A DNA stretch of 64,000 nt from contig NZ_CP042432.1 of assembly GCF_008033235.1 (NCBI RefSeq), positions 2,604,001 to 2,668,000 on the forward strand, given 5' to 3'. Each line of letters opens with the position of its first letter. Within the stretch, counting starts at the first letter, position 1. A program made the translations under genes and the position numbers. Shown here piece by piece: positions 1 through 9,327 of the stretch. Below the pieces are notes generated by a model. The model was not told the DNA's origin. It was given only the letters and a program-made list of their open reading frames with translations, and did not search any database. The stretch comes from Anseongella ginsenosidimutans (GTDB taxonomy: Bacteria; Bacteroidota; Bacteroidia; Sphingobacteriales; Sphingobacteriaceae).

Positions 1-2070
1 GGCCTTTACCGGGCGTATGAAACAAAAGTGGCAAAGGATCTTCGCTATACGCCGCTGTCGGGAAGAATTCCCCTTGATATCGCCGTTCAGGAAGGCACGG
101 GCCATCTCTACTATCTTTACGGCAATCAATTCCTGACCAATGGCTATGCCGGGGCTCCCTATGGCATGCTCCCGGAGGGGAAATACAGCCGGCTGGCGGT
201 AGCTTCAGACGGGAAAGTGCTGCTTGCAGGCGAAAGAGAAGTAGCGGTTGTTGAAAATGGACGGCTCCGGGAAATCGGGCAGACCATGGAAGCGCTTATT
301 TCCGTTCATGTTTACAAGGGCGCCTTTTACGGCCTTACGGCTGCGGCGGTTTACCGTTTCTCAGGCGGAGCGATCAACAGGATACATGAGGGTGAAGAAT
401 TGCGGGCAATAGCTTTCCGCGAAAAAGAGGCTGTTTTAGGAACCGATTCCGGCTATTACGGCATAGGGCTTTCTCCGGGAAGCCCGGTCTTTCCCCTTCA
501 GAACCGGGTACCCGTGCCGCAGATAACGGCCTTGCTTAGCGTAAACAACGTGCTGTGGGCGGGTACTCCCCTGGGAGTCTTTATGGAAGAACCCGCTATC
601 AGCGGTTCGCCAGGCACTGTGGCTGCCCCCGGCCTCACCGCCGCGCCGCGCCAAACGGATACGGCAGGCTCCGGCGCCCCGCGCCGGCAGTACCGCTACT
701 ATGCATCCAAAAGATGGCTGGACCAGGACCGGGTAACCGGCCTGGCAGCCGGACCGGAAGGCAATGTCTTCGTGCTTACGCCCACCGGGCTTAACGAGAT
801 CCGTTTCATTACCCAGACGCTGGCGGAAAAGGCGGCCTTTTTTCAGCATAAGATCAGGCAGCGGCATATCCGCTATGGGCTGATCGCCAACCTGAACCTG
901 CGTATCCCGGGTGACAAAACCACTTCCGAAATGGTGGACACCGACAACGACGGGCTATGGAGCGCCTTCTACCTCGGCAGCCAGGCTTTTCGCTATGCCG
1001 TCACAGGCGAAGCAAAGGCCAAACGTTACGCCTGGGAAGCCTTCGAAGCCTATGAACGGCTGCTCTCAGTAAACCAGCTGAAGGGTTTTCCTTCCAGGAC
1101 CTTTGAACGCAAGGGATTCAGGCATTCCGACCCGGAAAGATGGCGAGATTCTCCGGACCCGGAATGGGAGTGGAAGGGTCATACCAGCAGCGATGAATTC
1201 GTGGCCTATATTTTTGTAAGCGCTGTCCTGGATCAGCTGGCTGCTGAGACCGGGGAAGAGAAAGCGCGTGTGGCAACATTTATTGACAAGATCCTGACCC
1301 ATATCATTGAAAACGACTATTACCTGGTAGATATTGACGGTAAACCAACTATGTGGGGACGCTGGAACCCGGAATACATCAACTGGTATCCGAAAACAAT
1401 CGGCGACCGGAAGCTGGGGAGCGAAACCATTATCGCCGGGCTCCAGCTGGGTTATGCGCTTACAGGAAAGGAGCTTTATAAAACCGAGGCTGTCCGGCTG
1501 ATGGAGGAACATGGTTACCTGGAGAATATCCTCATTGACCTGAACGACATTCAGCCTACGCCAGGCTATGTGTATATGGGAAAAGATATGGGCATGGGCG
1601 GCTGGAACCATTCCGACGATGAAATGGCCTTCCTTACATACTGGGTGCTTTATCATTATGCGCTTGATGATGATCTCAGGGAAAAGTTTTCCCGGGCCAT
1701 TCATAACCGCTGGGAGATAGAGCTTTCCGAACGCAATGCCCTCTGGAACATGATCACCCTGGGAACGGAAGGCTCCTTTGACAAAGCGTCCGCTTTCTGG
1801 CACCTCCGGGAATTTCCGGTGGACCTGGTAAGGTGGAATGTCCGGAATTCTCACCGGAAAGATATCGTGCTGCTGGCGCCCAACTTCCGCGGGCAGTCAA
1901 CCGAAGAACTGCTGCCGCCGGGCGAACGAATGATCCACCGCCACAACGCCAATCCTTTTAAGCTGGACGGGGGAGAGGGCGGGAAGAGCGAACTGGCCGG
2001 CGACGAATTCCTGCTGCCCTACTGGATGGGCCGTTACCTGGAGGTTATTGACGCCGCCGAAACTTTTTAG
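1..2070 (+). CDS. Propeller/alpha-toroid protein of unknown function (5' end outside window)
   Basis: The frame is open back to base 1, so the gene probably begins before the window. A GTG at 28 is the first internal start candidate but has no reason to be the true start. Roughly the first 250 visible residues are short beta-rich repeats of propeller type. A Pro/Ala/Gly/Thr-rich stretch follows (about 600-690). The C-terminal ~400 residues are helical with many Trp and Asp, like an (alpha/alpha)6 toroid of carbohydrate-active proteins. Motifs such as DTDNDGLW and GGWNHSDDEM are visible. No catalytic assignment is possible. The next gene follows within ~27 bp on the same strand, so co-transcription is likely. 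Function unknown; a role in polysaccharide handling is inference from fold and neighbours. Confidence 0.7.
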   Translation, partial: GLYRAYETKVAKDLRYTPLSGRIPLDIAVQEGTGHLYYLYGNQFLTNGYAGAPYGMLPEGKYSRLAVASDGKVLLAGEREVAVVENGRLREIGQTMEALISVHVYKGAFYGLTAAAVYRFSGGAINRIHEGEELRAIAFREKEAVLGTDSGYYGIGLSPGSPVFPLQNRVPVPQITALLSVNNVLWAGTPLGVFMEEPAISGSPGTVAAPGLTAAPRQTDTAGSGAPRRQYRYYASKRWLDQDRVTGLAAGPEGNVFVLTPTGLNEIRFITQTLAEKAAFFQHKIRQRHIRYGLIANLNLRIPGDKTTSEMVDTDNDGLWSAFYLGSQAFRYAVTGEAKAKRYAWEAFEAYERLLSVNQLKGFPSRTFERKGFRHSDPERWRDSPDPEWEWKGHTSSDEFVAYIFVSAVLDQLAAETGEEKARVATFIDKILTHIIENDYYLVDIDGKPTMWGRWNPEYINWYPKTIGDRKLGSETIIAGLQLGYALTGKELYKTEAVRLMEEHGYLENILIDLNDIQPTPGYVYMGKDMGMGGWNHSDDEMAFLTYWVLYHYALDDDLREKFSRAIHNRWEIELSERNALWNMITLGTEGSFDKASAFWHLREFPVDLVRWNVRNSHRKDIVLLAPNFRGQSTEELLPPGERMIHRHNANPFKLDGGEGGKSELAGDEFLLPYWMGRYLEVIDAAETF

Positions 2071-2096
2071 TAACATTGGACAACCAAACCAGGAAT

Positions 2097-3212
2097 ATGG
2101 AAACTCCCACAACCCCTGCGAAGGGCGAACGTTTGATCTCCCTTGATGCATTCAGGGGCTTTACCATTGCCGCGATGATCATTGTGAATGACCCCGGCGG
2201 CTCTCATCACGATGCATACCCGCCGCTCCGCCATGCCGACTGGAACGGGATCACCCCTACTGACTTTATTTTTCCCTTTTTCATTTTTATCGTGGGCGTA
2301 TCCATCGTATTGTCGTATTCCCCGCAGCAGGCCAGGGGAGTGCCCCGCGGGAAAATGGTAGGAAAGATCCTGAAACGGTCGGCCATTATTTTCGCCCTGG
2401 GTGTATTTTTGAATTTGTTCCCGGACTTTAATTTTGCCGAAGTGCGGCTCCCGGGAGTGCTGCAGCGCATTGCTCTGGCCTTTTTAGCCTGCGCCCTGCT
2501 GTTTCTCTATACGGGACGCCGGACGCAAGCCTGGCTTTCGGCGGGGATCCTGGTCGTTTACTGGCTGCTCATGACCCTGGTACCGGTACCCGGTTACGGA
2601 GAATCTTTGCTGGAGCCCGGAAAGAACCTGGCAGCCTGGATGGACAGCCTTTTGATCCCCGGCACCCTTTACCAGGGAACCTGGGACCCGGAAGGAATAT
2701 TAAGCACCTTTCCGGCGATCGCTACCGGCATCACCGGCATGCTGGCCGGCCATCTGCTGATCAGCGGCAGAACCAGGGAGCAAAAGATCATCTGGTTGTT
2801 TTTCGCCGGCCTCATCGCTTATGCGCTGGGTAATATCTGGAACTGGTTCTTCCCCATTAATAAAAATCTCTGGACCAGCTCTTATGTCCTTTATACTTCC
2901 GGCCTGGCGGCGATGACCCTGGGCGCCTTTTATTTCTTCATCGACGTGCTGGGTTACAGGAAATGGACAAAGCCGGGGCTGGTATTCGGCTCCAATGCCA
3001 TTACCGCTTATGTCATTGCCGGATTGCTTCCCGCCCTTTTGTACCTTTCGCCGGGCGGCGGAGAAAGTATCAACAGCCTCTTTATGGACGGGCTTACCGG
3101 GGCCGGCCTGTCGCAGCCTTTCGCTTCCCTGCTCTGGGCGCTCGGCTTCTGCCTGATCTGCTATATTCCAGTTTATTTCCTGTACAAAAAGCAATTATTT
3201 ATTAAAGTTTGA
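2097..3212 (+). CDS. HGSNAT-like / DUF5009 membrane acyltransferase
   Basis: A multi-pass membrane protein with the N-terminal signature SLDAFRGFTIAAMI followed by a hydrophobic segment and FPFFIFIVGVSI, typical of the heparan-alpha-glucosaminide N-acetyltransferase (NagX/DUF5009) family. Family members move acetyl groups from acetyl-CoA across the membrane to sugar amino groups; whether this one does so is inference. I prefer the ATG at 2097, which has a purine-rich AGGAA stretch just upstream. A TTG at 2076 gives a 7-residue longer product. It lies in a same-strand run with the upstream propeller protein and overlaps the next gene by 4 bp, suggesting one operon for sugar or glycan processing. 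Confidence 0.85.
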   Translation: METPTTPAKGERLISLDAFRGFTIAAMIIVNDPGGSHHDAYPPLRHADWNGITPTDFIFPFFIFIVGVSIVLSYSPQQARGVPRGKMVGKILKRSAIIFALGVFLNLFPDFNFAEVRLPGVLQRIALAFLACALLFLYTGRRTQAWLSAGILVVYWLLMTLVPVPGYGESLLEPGKNLAAWMDSLLIPGTLYQGTWDPEGILSTFPAIATGITGMLAGHLLISGRTREQKIIWLFFAGLIAYALGNIWNWFFPINKNLWTSSYVLYTSGLAAMTLGAFYFFIDVLGYRKWTKPGLVFGSNAITAYVIAGLLPALLYLSPGGGESINSLFMDGLTGAGLSQPFASLLWALGFCLICYIPVYFLYKKQLFIKV

Positions 3213-5611
3213 GAAAGCCGAAACTGTATTTACTCGTCTGGCTGCTGGCAGTTGTTTCCTGTGGCCCCGGGGAAAAAGTGTTTTATGTTTCCCCGGAGGG
3301 CAGCGATAGCGCTGAGGGAACCCTGGAAGCTCCGTTCGCCACTCTGGCGTTTGCAAAAGAACAGGCCAAAACGCTAAAAGCGAAAGGATTCGACGGAGCG
3401 CTGTGCATTTATCTGAGGGAGGGAACTTATTATCCCGCCGAAGCGCTTGTATTCGGGCCGGAGGAGTCCGGAAGTAAAAAGGATCCCTACCTGATCTCGG
3501 CGTATCAGAACGAGAAGGTCGTACTCAGCGGCGCCCGGGAACTTACGTTAACCTGGGAGCAGTACAATGATTCCCTTTGGAAGGCCGCTGTTCCCGGGGG
3601 CCTGGTGTTTGAGCGGTTATTCCTGAATGGCGAACTGCAGCAGCTCGCCCGTTACCCGGATTACCAGGAAAATGTGCTGCCTTTCAATGGTTGGGCGCCG
3701 GACGCGGCGGCGCCCTCCAGGTCGAAGCATTGGAAGAACCCGGCCGGCGGCTATGTGCATGCCCTGCATTCCGGCCGCTGGGGCGGTTTTCACTACAGGA
3801 TATTGGGAAAGGACGCTCAGGGCGAACTTCGGCTTGAAGGGGGCTGGCAGAATAACCGTCCAAGCGAAATGCATCCTGAGTACCGCTACGCAGAGAATAT
3901 ATTCGAAGAGTTGGACGCGCCGGGGGAATGGTACCTGGACAGGGAGAATAAGCTCGTATATTTTTACCCGCCCGCCGGTAAGGACCTGTCTGTTGCCCGG
4001 GTGGAGGTTCCCCGGCTTCTTCACCTGATTGAATTCCGGGGAAGCATGGAGGCGCCTGTTCACGATATCATTATCCGGGGACTTACTTTTACCCAAACAG
4101 CCAGGACATTTATGCTTACCCGGGAGCCTTTGCTGAGAAGCGACTGGGCTATTTACCGGGGAGGGGCCGTTTTCCTGGAAGGGACGGAGCGGTGTTACAT
4201 TGAAAATTCAATGTTTACCAATCTTGGCGGGAATGCGGTATTCTTCAGCAATTATCACCGCAAAAGCTCCGTGACGGGAAATGAGTTCAGTCATATCGGC
4301 GCCAGCGCAATCGCCTTTGTGGGCGATCCAGGGGCGGTTCGTTCCCCTTCATTTCAATACGGCGAATTTGTCCCTGCCGGGGAAATGGATACGATTCCCG
4401 GGCCCTTGTCTGCCAATTACCCGGCTTTTTGCCTTGCGGAAGATAACCTCATCCATGATATCGGACTGGTTGAAAAGCAGGTGGCTGGTGTGCAGATTGC
4501 CATGGCTTCCGCTATTACCGTCAGGCATAACTCTATTTACCAGGTACCCCGGGCCGGCATCAATATAGGCGACGGAACCTGGGGAGGCCACCTTATTGAA
4601 TTTAACGATGTGTTTTCCACCGTACTTGAAACCAGCGACCACGGAGCCTTCAATTCCTGGGGACGTGACCGCTTCTGGCATCCGCACCGGGAAACCATGG
4701 ACAGCCTTGCCGCGCAGCACCCGGACTGGGTAAAGCTGGACGCTATTGCGCCAACCATCATCCGGAACAACCGTTTCCGCTGCGATCATGGCTGGGATAT
4801 CGATCTGGATGACGGATCCACCAATTACGTCATCTATAATAACCTTTGCCTTAGCGGCGGAATTAAATTACGGGAAGGATTTTACCGGACGGTGTATAAT
4901 AATATCATGCTGAACAGCGGTTTCCATCCGCATGTATGGTTCAAAGACAGCCATGATGTGTTCCGGCAGAATATCGTCATGGACCGCCATCGCGATATCC
5001 TGCTTCAGGCATGGGGCGATACCGTTGACCGTAATTTCTTTGTCGATAGCGCGGACCTGGCTTATGCGCTTTCAAAAGGGCTGGACAGCAACAGCATGGC
5101 GGGAAATCCGCTTTTCCGGGCGCCGGGGAAAGGTGATTTCCGGGTAGCTTCCCGGTCAAAAGCGCTGCTTACGGGCTTTCGCAATTTTCCGATGGACCGC
5201 TTCGGAGTAACAAGCGCATCGCTTCGGTCCAGAGCGTTAACGCCGGAAATACCGGATCTGAATTTCATGAAAACGCAAACTGCAGGGGCTTCTCAACGCT
5301 GGATGGGGGCGCTGGTCAAAAACATAGAAAGCCTTGCCGAGCAATCCGCCGCCGGCCTGAACGAAGCCAAAGGTGTGCTGGTACTGGAAATAGCCGCGGA
5401 GTCAGCAGCCGCGGAGTCAGCAGCCGGAGAGTCAGCTGCCGGAAGCTCAGGGTTACGGGAGGGAGACGTGATTTTAGCCTGCGAAGGAACGCCCACCCCG
5501 GAATTAAGCGCGCTTGTGAAGTCGGCCCTCAGCAACCGATGGAAAGGGCAGCTAACGCTGCTTGTATTCCGTAACCAGGCGGAACAGGAAGTGCTGCTAA
5601 AGCTGCAATAG
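3209..5611 (+). CDS. Beta-helix lipoprotein with C-terminal PDZ domain
   Basis: An N-terminal lipoprotein signal is visible (hydrophobic stretch ending LLAVVSC), so the product is probably exported and lipid-anchored. The start FYVSPEGSDSAEGT is characteristic of right-handed beta-helix proteins of the pectate-lyase superfamily. Repeated N-N and GG turns run through about residue 650, and the Asp/His-rich segment DHGWDIDLDDGS lies in the helix. The C-terminal ~90 residues read as a PDZ domain (GVLVLEIA, then GLREGDVIL) carrying a repeated Ala/Glu/Ser insert. The TTG start overlaps the previous stop (TTGA), indicating translational coupling. The substrate cannot be told; a polysaccharide lyase or glycosidase-type role is inferred from the fold. 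Confidence 0.8.
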   Translation: MRKPKLYLLVWLLAVVSCGPGEKVFYVSPEGSDSAEGTLEAPFATLAFAKEQAKTLKAKGFDGALCIYLREGTYYPAEALVFGPEESGSKKDPYLISAYQNEKVVLSGARELTLTWEQYNDSLWKAAVPGGLVFERLFLNGELQQLARYPDYQENVLPFNGWAPDAAAPSRSKHWKNPAGGYVHALHSGRWGGFHYRILGKDAQGELRLEGGWQNNRPSEMHPEYRYAENIFEELDAPGEWYLDRENKLVYFYPPAGKDLSVARVEVPRLLHLIEFRGSMEAPVHDIIIRGLTFTQTARTFMLTREPLLRSDWAIYRGGAVFLEGTERCYIENSMFTNLGGNAVFFSNYHRKSSVTGNEFSHIGASAIAFVGDPGAVRSPSFQYGEFVPAGEMDTIPGPLSANYPAFCLAEDNLIHDIGLVEKQVAGVQIAMASAITVRHNSIYQVPRAGINIGDGTWGGHLIEFNDVFSTVLETSDHGAFNSWGRDRFWHPHRETMDSLAAQHPDWVKLDAIAPTIIRNNRFRCDHGWDIDLDDGSTNYVIYNNLCLSGGIKLREGFYRTVYNNIMLNSGFHPHVWFKDSHDVFRQNIVMDRHRDILLQAWGDTVDRNFFVDSADLAYALSKGLDSNSMAGNPLFRAPGKGDFRVASRSKALLTGFRNFPMDRFGVTSASLRSRALTPEIPDLNFMKTQTAGASQRWMGALVKNIESLAEQSAAGLNEAKGVLVLEIAAESAAAESAAGESAAGSSGLREGDVILACEGTPTPELSALVKSALSNRWKGQLTLLVFRNQAEQEVLLKLQ
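5391..5447 (+). repeat. In-frame 15-bp minisatellite inside PDZ domain
   Basis: About four imperfect copies of a 15-bp unit (GCGGAGTCAGCAGCC-like) encode a run of AESAA/GESAA pentapeptides. The array sits between the first PDZ strand and the GLREGDVI motif, where ordinary PDZ domains have a short PGSPAA-type loop. All copies keep the reading frame. Confidence 0.8.
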
Positions 5612-5735
5612 CCTGCAGGAATAAGCTGCTTGCTGTCACAAAACAGCCTGGCCTCGGCGATGTCCCAAAAGTTTTGAGAAATCATAAGACGGGGGTGAAA
5701 AATCGCAACACCAGCGATTACTGGTTGATACAGTA

Positions 5736-7034
5736 TTAAGTAATAATTTCTGCCCGAAGCCCCAGGAAGCGGCCGTATCGCGCTGCCGCGGAAGTGACAG
5801 CCTGCCCCGCGGTCTTACTTAATTCACCAAAGGGACTAAGTTCTATCAATACGCTGTCCTTTTTGAGCGTGCGTTTCCAGGTGCCTGCCACTTGCCCGTT
5901 CAGTACAATTACCGGCTTGAAAATACCGTTCTGCGTGAATACTTCCCGGAAAAGAGAAGAAGCGAGAGCGGGGCTGCGGTCCTGGTAGCTGACCAGGTAT
6001 TCGTCAAAAGCCGGCAACAGGTGGGCCTGCCGGCTGCGGGCTGCCGGCCGTTTGTTAGTTGACAGCGCGGAGCGATCTTCTCCGGCAGCTCCGGAGTTCG
6101 GTGCAAGCGCGGGTATGCCTGCTGCAGGGTCCGGTCCGGTTGTACCTGCTGCAGCGTCCGATCCGGGTGTACCTGCTGCGGCATCCGGCGTGGAGGTACC
6201 TGCGGCGTCCGGTCCGGTTGTGCCTGTTGCAGCGTCCGGCGAAGCTGTTAGTGAATAATAATAGATTTGTTCTCCAATTTTTTCGGAGCCTAAAGCCGGT
6301 TGAATGGCCGCCAGCGCAGTTCTGATGTCTTTTAGCGGAAGGCCGGACCACCAGGCAAGGTCCTGTATGGTGGCAGGCCCGTGGCTGGTGAAATATCTTT
6401 CGGCGAGTAAGGCAAGGGCCTCTTCACGTGGAAATATACGGCCTCCGGGTACCCGTTCGCTGAGAAGCGCATAGGTGAATTGCTTTTCCCGGCGCGGACC
6501 GCTGCAAACCAGGCCGTCCAGCTCTGCCCGGAACATAAAATAGGCACTTCGCGTGTCCCCGGTGCGGATTCCTTTTTCTTCGAGCAGCGTCATTAGTTCG
6601 GGGCGGGTAAGGTGCTTTCCGCCTTCCAATGCACGCCGGATAATCGTATTGCTCCGTTCGAACAGGGATTCGTTCAGTTCCAGGGCATGGTCCTGGCTTT
6701 TTACTTTGGCTTTGACATGCGGCGAGGATAGTGCCAGCATCCAGTGAATGTCCGCAGCGGCAACCAGGTGCCAGGTAGGTCTTAAAATATGGGTGCGGAT
6801 GATTTCGCCTTTATCAAGTGCGGTTTCAATTTGTTCTTCGTTTGAACCGGGCAGCCGAAGCCCAACCGCCCATTTGGCCATTGCATAATCCTGGGCCTGC
6901 ATAGCGCCCATCCAGCCAACCACTTCCGCAGCCGATCTGCATCCGCTGTTTTCAATGCGCTGAGCAGCGATGCGCTGTCTGGCCAGCGATTGCAACACCC
7001 GCGATTGACCTTCTATGCGGTGGTTGGAAGCCAT
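5736..7034 (-). CDS. Winged-helix DNA-binding protein, AlkZ/YcaQ-like (HTH_42)
   Basis: The N-terminus (RQRIAAQRI, WMGAMQAQDYAMAKWAVGLRLPG) and the TRPTWHLV-type segment (here ILRPTWHLVAAADIHWML) match the HTH_42/DUF1006 family, whose members include the AlkZ (YcaQ) and AlkX DNA glycosylases that unhook interstrand crosslinks. The C-terminal part (LLPAFDEYLVSYQDRSPAL and the GTWKRTLKKDSV segment) also fits. The ATG at 7034 lies 1 nt from the stop of the upstream kinase gene and is better than an in-frame ATG at 7103 inside that gene. A Gly/Ala/Thr/Pro-rich repeat insert (~60 aa) splits the C-terminal half. DNA-repair activity is inferred from family only. Confidence 0.8.
   Translation of the reverse strand: MASNHRIEGQSRVLQSLARQRIAAQRIENSGCRSAAEVVGWMGAMQAQDYAMAKWAVGLRLPGSNEEQIETALDKGEIIRTHILRPTWHLVAAADIHWMLALSSPHVKAKVKSQDHALELNESLFERSNTIIRRALEGGKHLTRPELMTLLEEKGIRTGDTRSAYFMFRAELDGLVCSGPRREKQFTYALLSERVPGGRIFPREEALALLAERYFTSHGPATIQDLAWWSGLPLKDIRTALAAIQPALGSEKIGEQIYYYSLTASPDAATGTTGPDAAGTSTPDAAAGTPGSDAAAGTTGPDPAAGIPALAPNSGAAGEDRSALSTNKRPAARSRQAHLLPAFDEYLVSYQDRSPALASSLFREVFTQNGIFKPVIVLNGQVAGTWKRTLKKDSVLIELSPFGELSKTAGQAVTSAAARYGRFLGLRAEIIT
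6105..6243 (+). repeat. In-frame ~27-30-bp minisatellite in winged-helix gene
   Basis: On the + strand the segment is built from four to five diverged copies of a unit like GTACCTGCTGCAGCGTCCG. In the minus-strand gene it encodes Asp-Ala-Ala-Gly-Thr-rich repeats. Copies differ by point changes but preserve the frame. It falls between the winged-helix region and the conserved C-terminal block. Confidence 0.75.
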
Positions 7035-7035
7035 T

Positions 7036-8034
7036 TTAATCCTCTTTGTAGAAATTGCGTACTTCGGCCAGCAGCTGTTCCCGGTCAATGGGAACCACGC
7101 CAACCTTTTCGCATACCAATCCGCCTGCCAGGTTGGCTATTGCGGTGAATTCGGAAGGAGGGAGGCCGGCCGCAAGGCCCAGCGCCGCCACGCTCACCAC
7201 CGTATCGCCGGCGCCGGAAACATCCGTGATATTTCGCCGGTGAGCGGGAATGATCGTTTCGATGTCCTTGCCCCGGATCAGTATACCTGCTTCGGAAAGC
7301 GTGACCATTACAAGCTCCGCATCCAGTTTTTCCTGCAAAGCGCCGGCCGCACGGATAATGGCCCCGGGATCGCCGGTATGAAGCTCCGTTTTAAGCCCTT
7401 CGCGCAATTCCTTTAAATTCGGTTTGAAAAGGGTGCAGTTCCGGTACGCAAGGAAATTCCTTTTCTTCGGATCCACGACTACCGGTATCTTTTTCTCAAG
7501 CGCCCGGGCCGTTACCTGTCCGATCAGCTCCGGCGTGATGACGCCTTTGTCGTAATCCTCAAAGATGATCACGGAAATGGCCTGTTCGCGGAGCAACTGC
7601 TCAATCCTGTCAAGCAGCCGGCGGGTTTCCTCCGGGGAACTGTTCGCGGTACTTTCTTCATCAATCCGCATCAATTGCTGCTGATGCCCGATGATGCGGG
7701 TCTTAATAGTAGTAGGCCGGTTGTCGCTTTGAATAAGCCCTTCGGTACTGATTCCGGCCTCCCCGAAAAGGGACAGGAAGGTCCTGCCCGCTTCATCATT
7801 TCCCGTCAAGGAGCAGATCAGCGGCGTCGCTCCCAGCGCCCGCACATTAAGGGCTACATTGGCGGCGCCCCCGGGACGAAACTCCCTTCGCAACACCGAT
7901 AATACAGGCACGGGCGCTTCGGGTGATATGCGGTCTACTTTTCCCCAAACATAGGAATCGAGCATTACGTCGCCGATGATCAGTACCCGCTGCCGCCCAA
8001 AGCTTTCAAAGATTTTTTCTGCGCCTGTATTCAA
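7036..8034 (-). CDS. hldA: D-glycero-beta-D-manno-heptose-7-phosphate kinase
   Basis: A PfkB/ribokinase-fold sugar kinase: N-terminal IIGDVMLDSYVWG, the glycine motif RPGGAANVALNVRALG, and the C-terminal signature DVSGAGDTVVSVAALGLAAG with the GAGD anion hole and catalytic Asp. The DRISPEAPVPV segment is typical of RfaE/HldE kinase domains, which phosphorylate heptose-7-phosphate on the way to ADP-heptose for lipopolysaccharide core. At 332 aa only the kinase domain is present; the cytidylyltransferase half of E. coli HldE is absent, as in species with separate hldA and hldC. The AlkZ-like gene follows after 1 nt, so the two are probably co-transcribed. Cytoplasmic. Confidence 0.88.
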   Translation of the reverse strand: MNTGAEKIFESFGRQRVLIIGDVMLDSYVWGKVDRISPEAPVPVLSVLRREFRPGGAANVALNVRALGATPLICSLTGNDEAGRTFLSLFGEAGISTEGLIQSDNRPTTIKTRIIGHQQQLMRIDEESTANSSPEETRRLLDRIEQLLREQAISVIIFEDYDKGVITPELIGQVTARALEKKIPVVVDPKKRNFLAYRNCTLFKPNLKELREGLKTELHTGDPGAIIRAAGALQEKLDAELVMVTLSEAGILIRGKDIETIIPAHRRNITDVSGAGDTVVSVAALGLAAGLPPSEFTAIANLAGGLVCEKVGVVPIDREQLLAEVRNFYKED

Positions 8035-8062
8035 TCTTGGAGGATCATTAGAGGTTCTCGAT

Positions 8063-9253
8063 TCAGGAAATTTGTTCCAGCACTTTCCTGATCCTGCTTA
8101 TTGCCTCGGTGAGTACTTCTTCCGAAGTAGCATAAGACAAACGGATGCATTTGGCTGAACCGAATGCTTCGCCGGTCACTACTGCCACGTGAGCTTCTTT
8201 CAGCAGGAGCATGCTCAGGTCACCCGCGTTATTGATGGTTTCGCCTCTATATTTTTTTCCAAAAAAAGAGCTGACATCCGGGAAGAAATAAAAGGCTCCT
8301 TCCGGCATATTCAATTTTAGCCCGTCAATTTCACTAAGCAGGTCGTAAACCAGTCCGCGTCTTTTGCGGAAGGCCTCGATCATGGCTTCGTCCGCTCCGG
8401 CATTGATCGCTTCCACGGCGGCTTTCTGCGCAATGGAGCAGGTGCCTGACGTTACCTGTCCCTGTATTTTATCGCAGGCCTGGGCAATCGCCTTGGGGGC
8501 GGCCAGGTAGCCGATGCGCCAGCCGGTCATCGCATAGCCTTTGGAGCAGCCATTGATCACAGCGGTGCGCTCTTTCAGATCACCAAACTGGGCAATACTT
8601 TCGTGTTTACCTATAAAGTTAATGTACTCGTAAATTTCATCCGACATGATGAACACGTGGGGGTGCCTGGCAAAGACTTCAGCCAGCGCTGCCAGTTCCT
8701 CTTTACTGTAAACGCTTCCCGTAGGGTTACAGGGGGAAGAATACATGAACAGCTTGGTTTTGGGCGTAATGGCCGCTTCAAGCTGCTCCGGCGTGATCTT
8801 AAAATCGTTTTCAACGCCCGCTTCCACAAATACGCATTCCCCTTCCACCAGTTTCACGATCTCGCTGTAGGAGACCCAGAAGGGCGCCGGGATGATCACT
8901 TCATCGCCGGGGTTTACCAGGGAGATCACCAGGTTAGCAATAGACTGCTTGGCCCCCGTGCTTACCACTACCTGGTCAGGCGTATATTCCAGTCCGTTGT
9001 CATTTTTCAACTTGGAAACAATCGCCTCGCGCAGGTCCGCATAGCCCGGTACGGGAGAATAAAAGGTGAAACCGTCCTCCATCGCCTTCGTGGCCGCCTG
9101 TTTAATATGGTCAGCAGTACCGAAATCAGGTTCTCCCAGGCTAAGGCTGATCACCTTATGACCCTGAGCAGCCAGTTCCCTCGCTTTTTTAGCCATTTGA
9201 ATCGTAGCAGATTCGCTTACCTTGTTGATCCGTTCTGATAAAAAGTTGCTCAT
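8063..9253 (-). CDS. Aspartate aminotransferase (class I PLP, I-gamma type)
   Basis: Fold-type I aminotransferase. The start is LSERINKVSESATIQMAKKA, with SLSLGEPDF, the YSPVPGYADLREAI segment, SSPCNPTGSVYS, and the PLP lysine in CSKGYAMTGWRIGY (K238). The C-terminal RLSYATS carries the Arg that binds the substrate carboxylate. It probably interconverts aspartate and oxaloacetate with glutamate/2-oxoglutarate, although prephenate or other acceptors are possible in this subgroup. The ATG at 9253 matches the usual MSNFLSERI start; an upstream in-frame ATG at 9277 overlaps the likely promoter. It lies upstream of and codirectional with the heptose kinase (28-nt gap). Confidence 0.88.
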   Translation of the reverse strand: MSNFLSERINKVSESATIQMAKKARELAAQGHKVISLSLGEPDFGTADHIKQAATKAMEDGFTFYSPVPGYADLREAIVSKLKNDNGLEYTPDQVVVSTGAKQSIANLVISLVNPGDEVIIPAPFWVSYSEIVKLVEGECVFVEAGVENDFKITPEQLEAAITPKTKLFMYSSPCNPTGSVYSKEELAALAEVFARHPHVFIMSDEIYEYINFIGKHESIAQFGDLKERTAVINGCSKGYAMTGWRIGYLAAPKAIAQACDKIQGQVTSGTCSIAQKAAVEAINAGADEAMIEAFRKRRGLVYDLLSEIDGLKLNMPEGAFYFFPDVSSFFGKKYRGETINNAGDLSMLLLKEAHVAVVTGEAFGSAKCIRLSYATSEEVLTEAISRIRKVLEQIS

Positions 9254-9274
9254 TTTTTCTTTTAGCTTGTGCGG

Positions 9275-9282
9275 CAAATATA
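9275..9282 (-). promoter_or_regulatory. Bacteroidota -7 box for aminotransferase gene
   Basis: The minus strand reads TATATTTG, an exact match to the Bacteroidota TAnnTTTG -7 consensus, 22 nt upstream of the ATG at 9253. A clear -33 TTG box at the usual spacing was not seen. Confidence 0.55.
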
Positions 9283-9327
9283 TGCAATCACTTAGAAATT
9301 TACGTATATTGTAAGCTCCCTGTCAAA

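Noticed and set aside
1066-1854. 262-codon open frame on the minus strand
   Set aside because: Lies wholly inside the propeller/toroid gene in GC-rich sequence; composition-driven shadow without family features.
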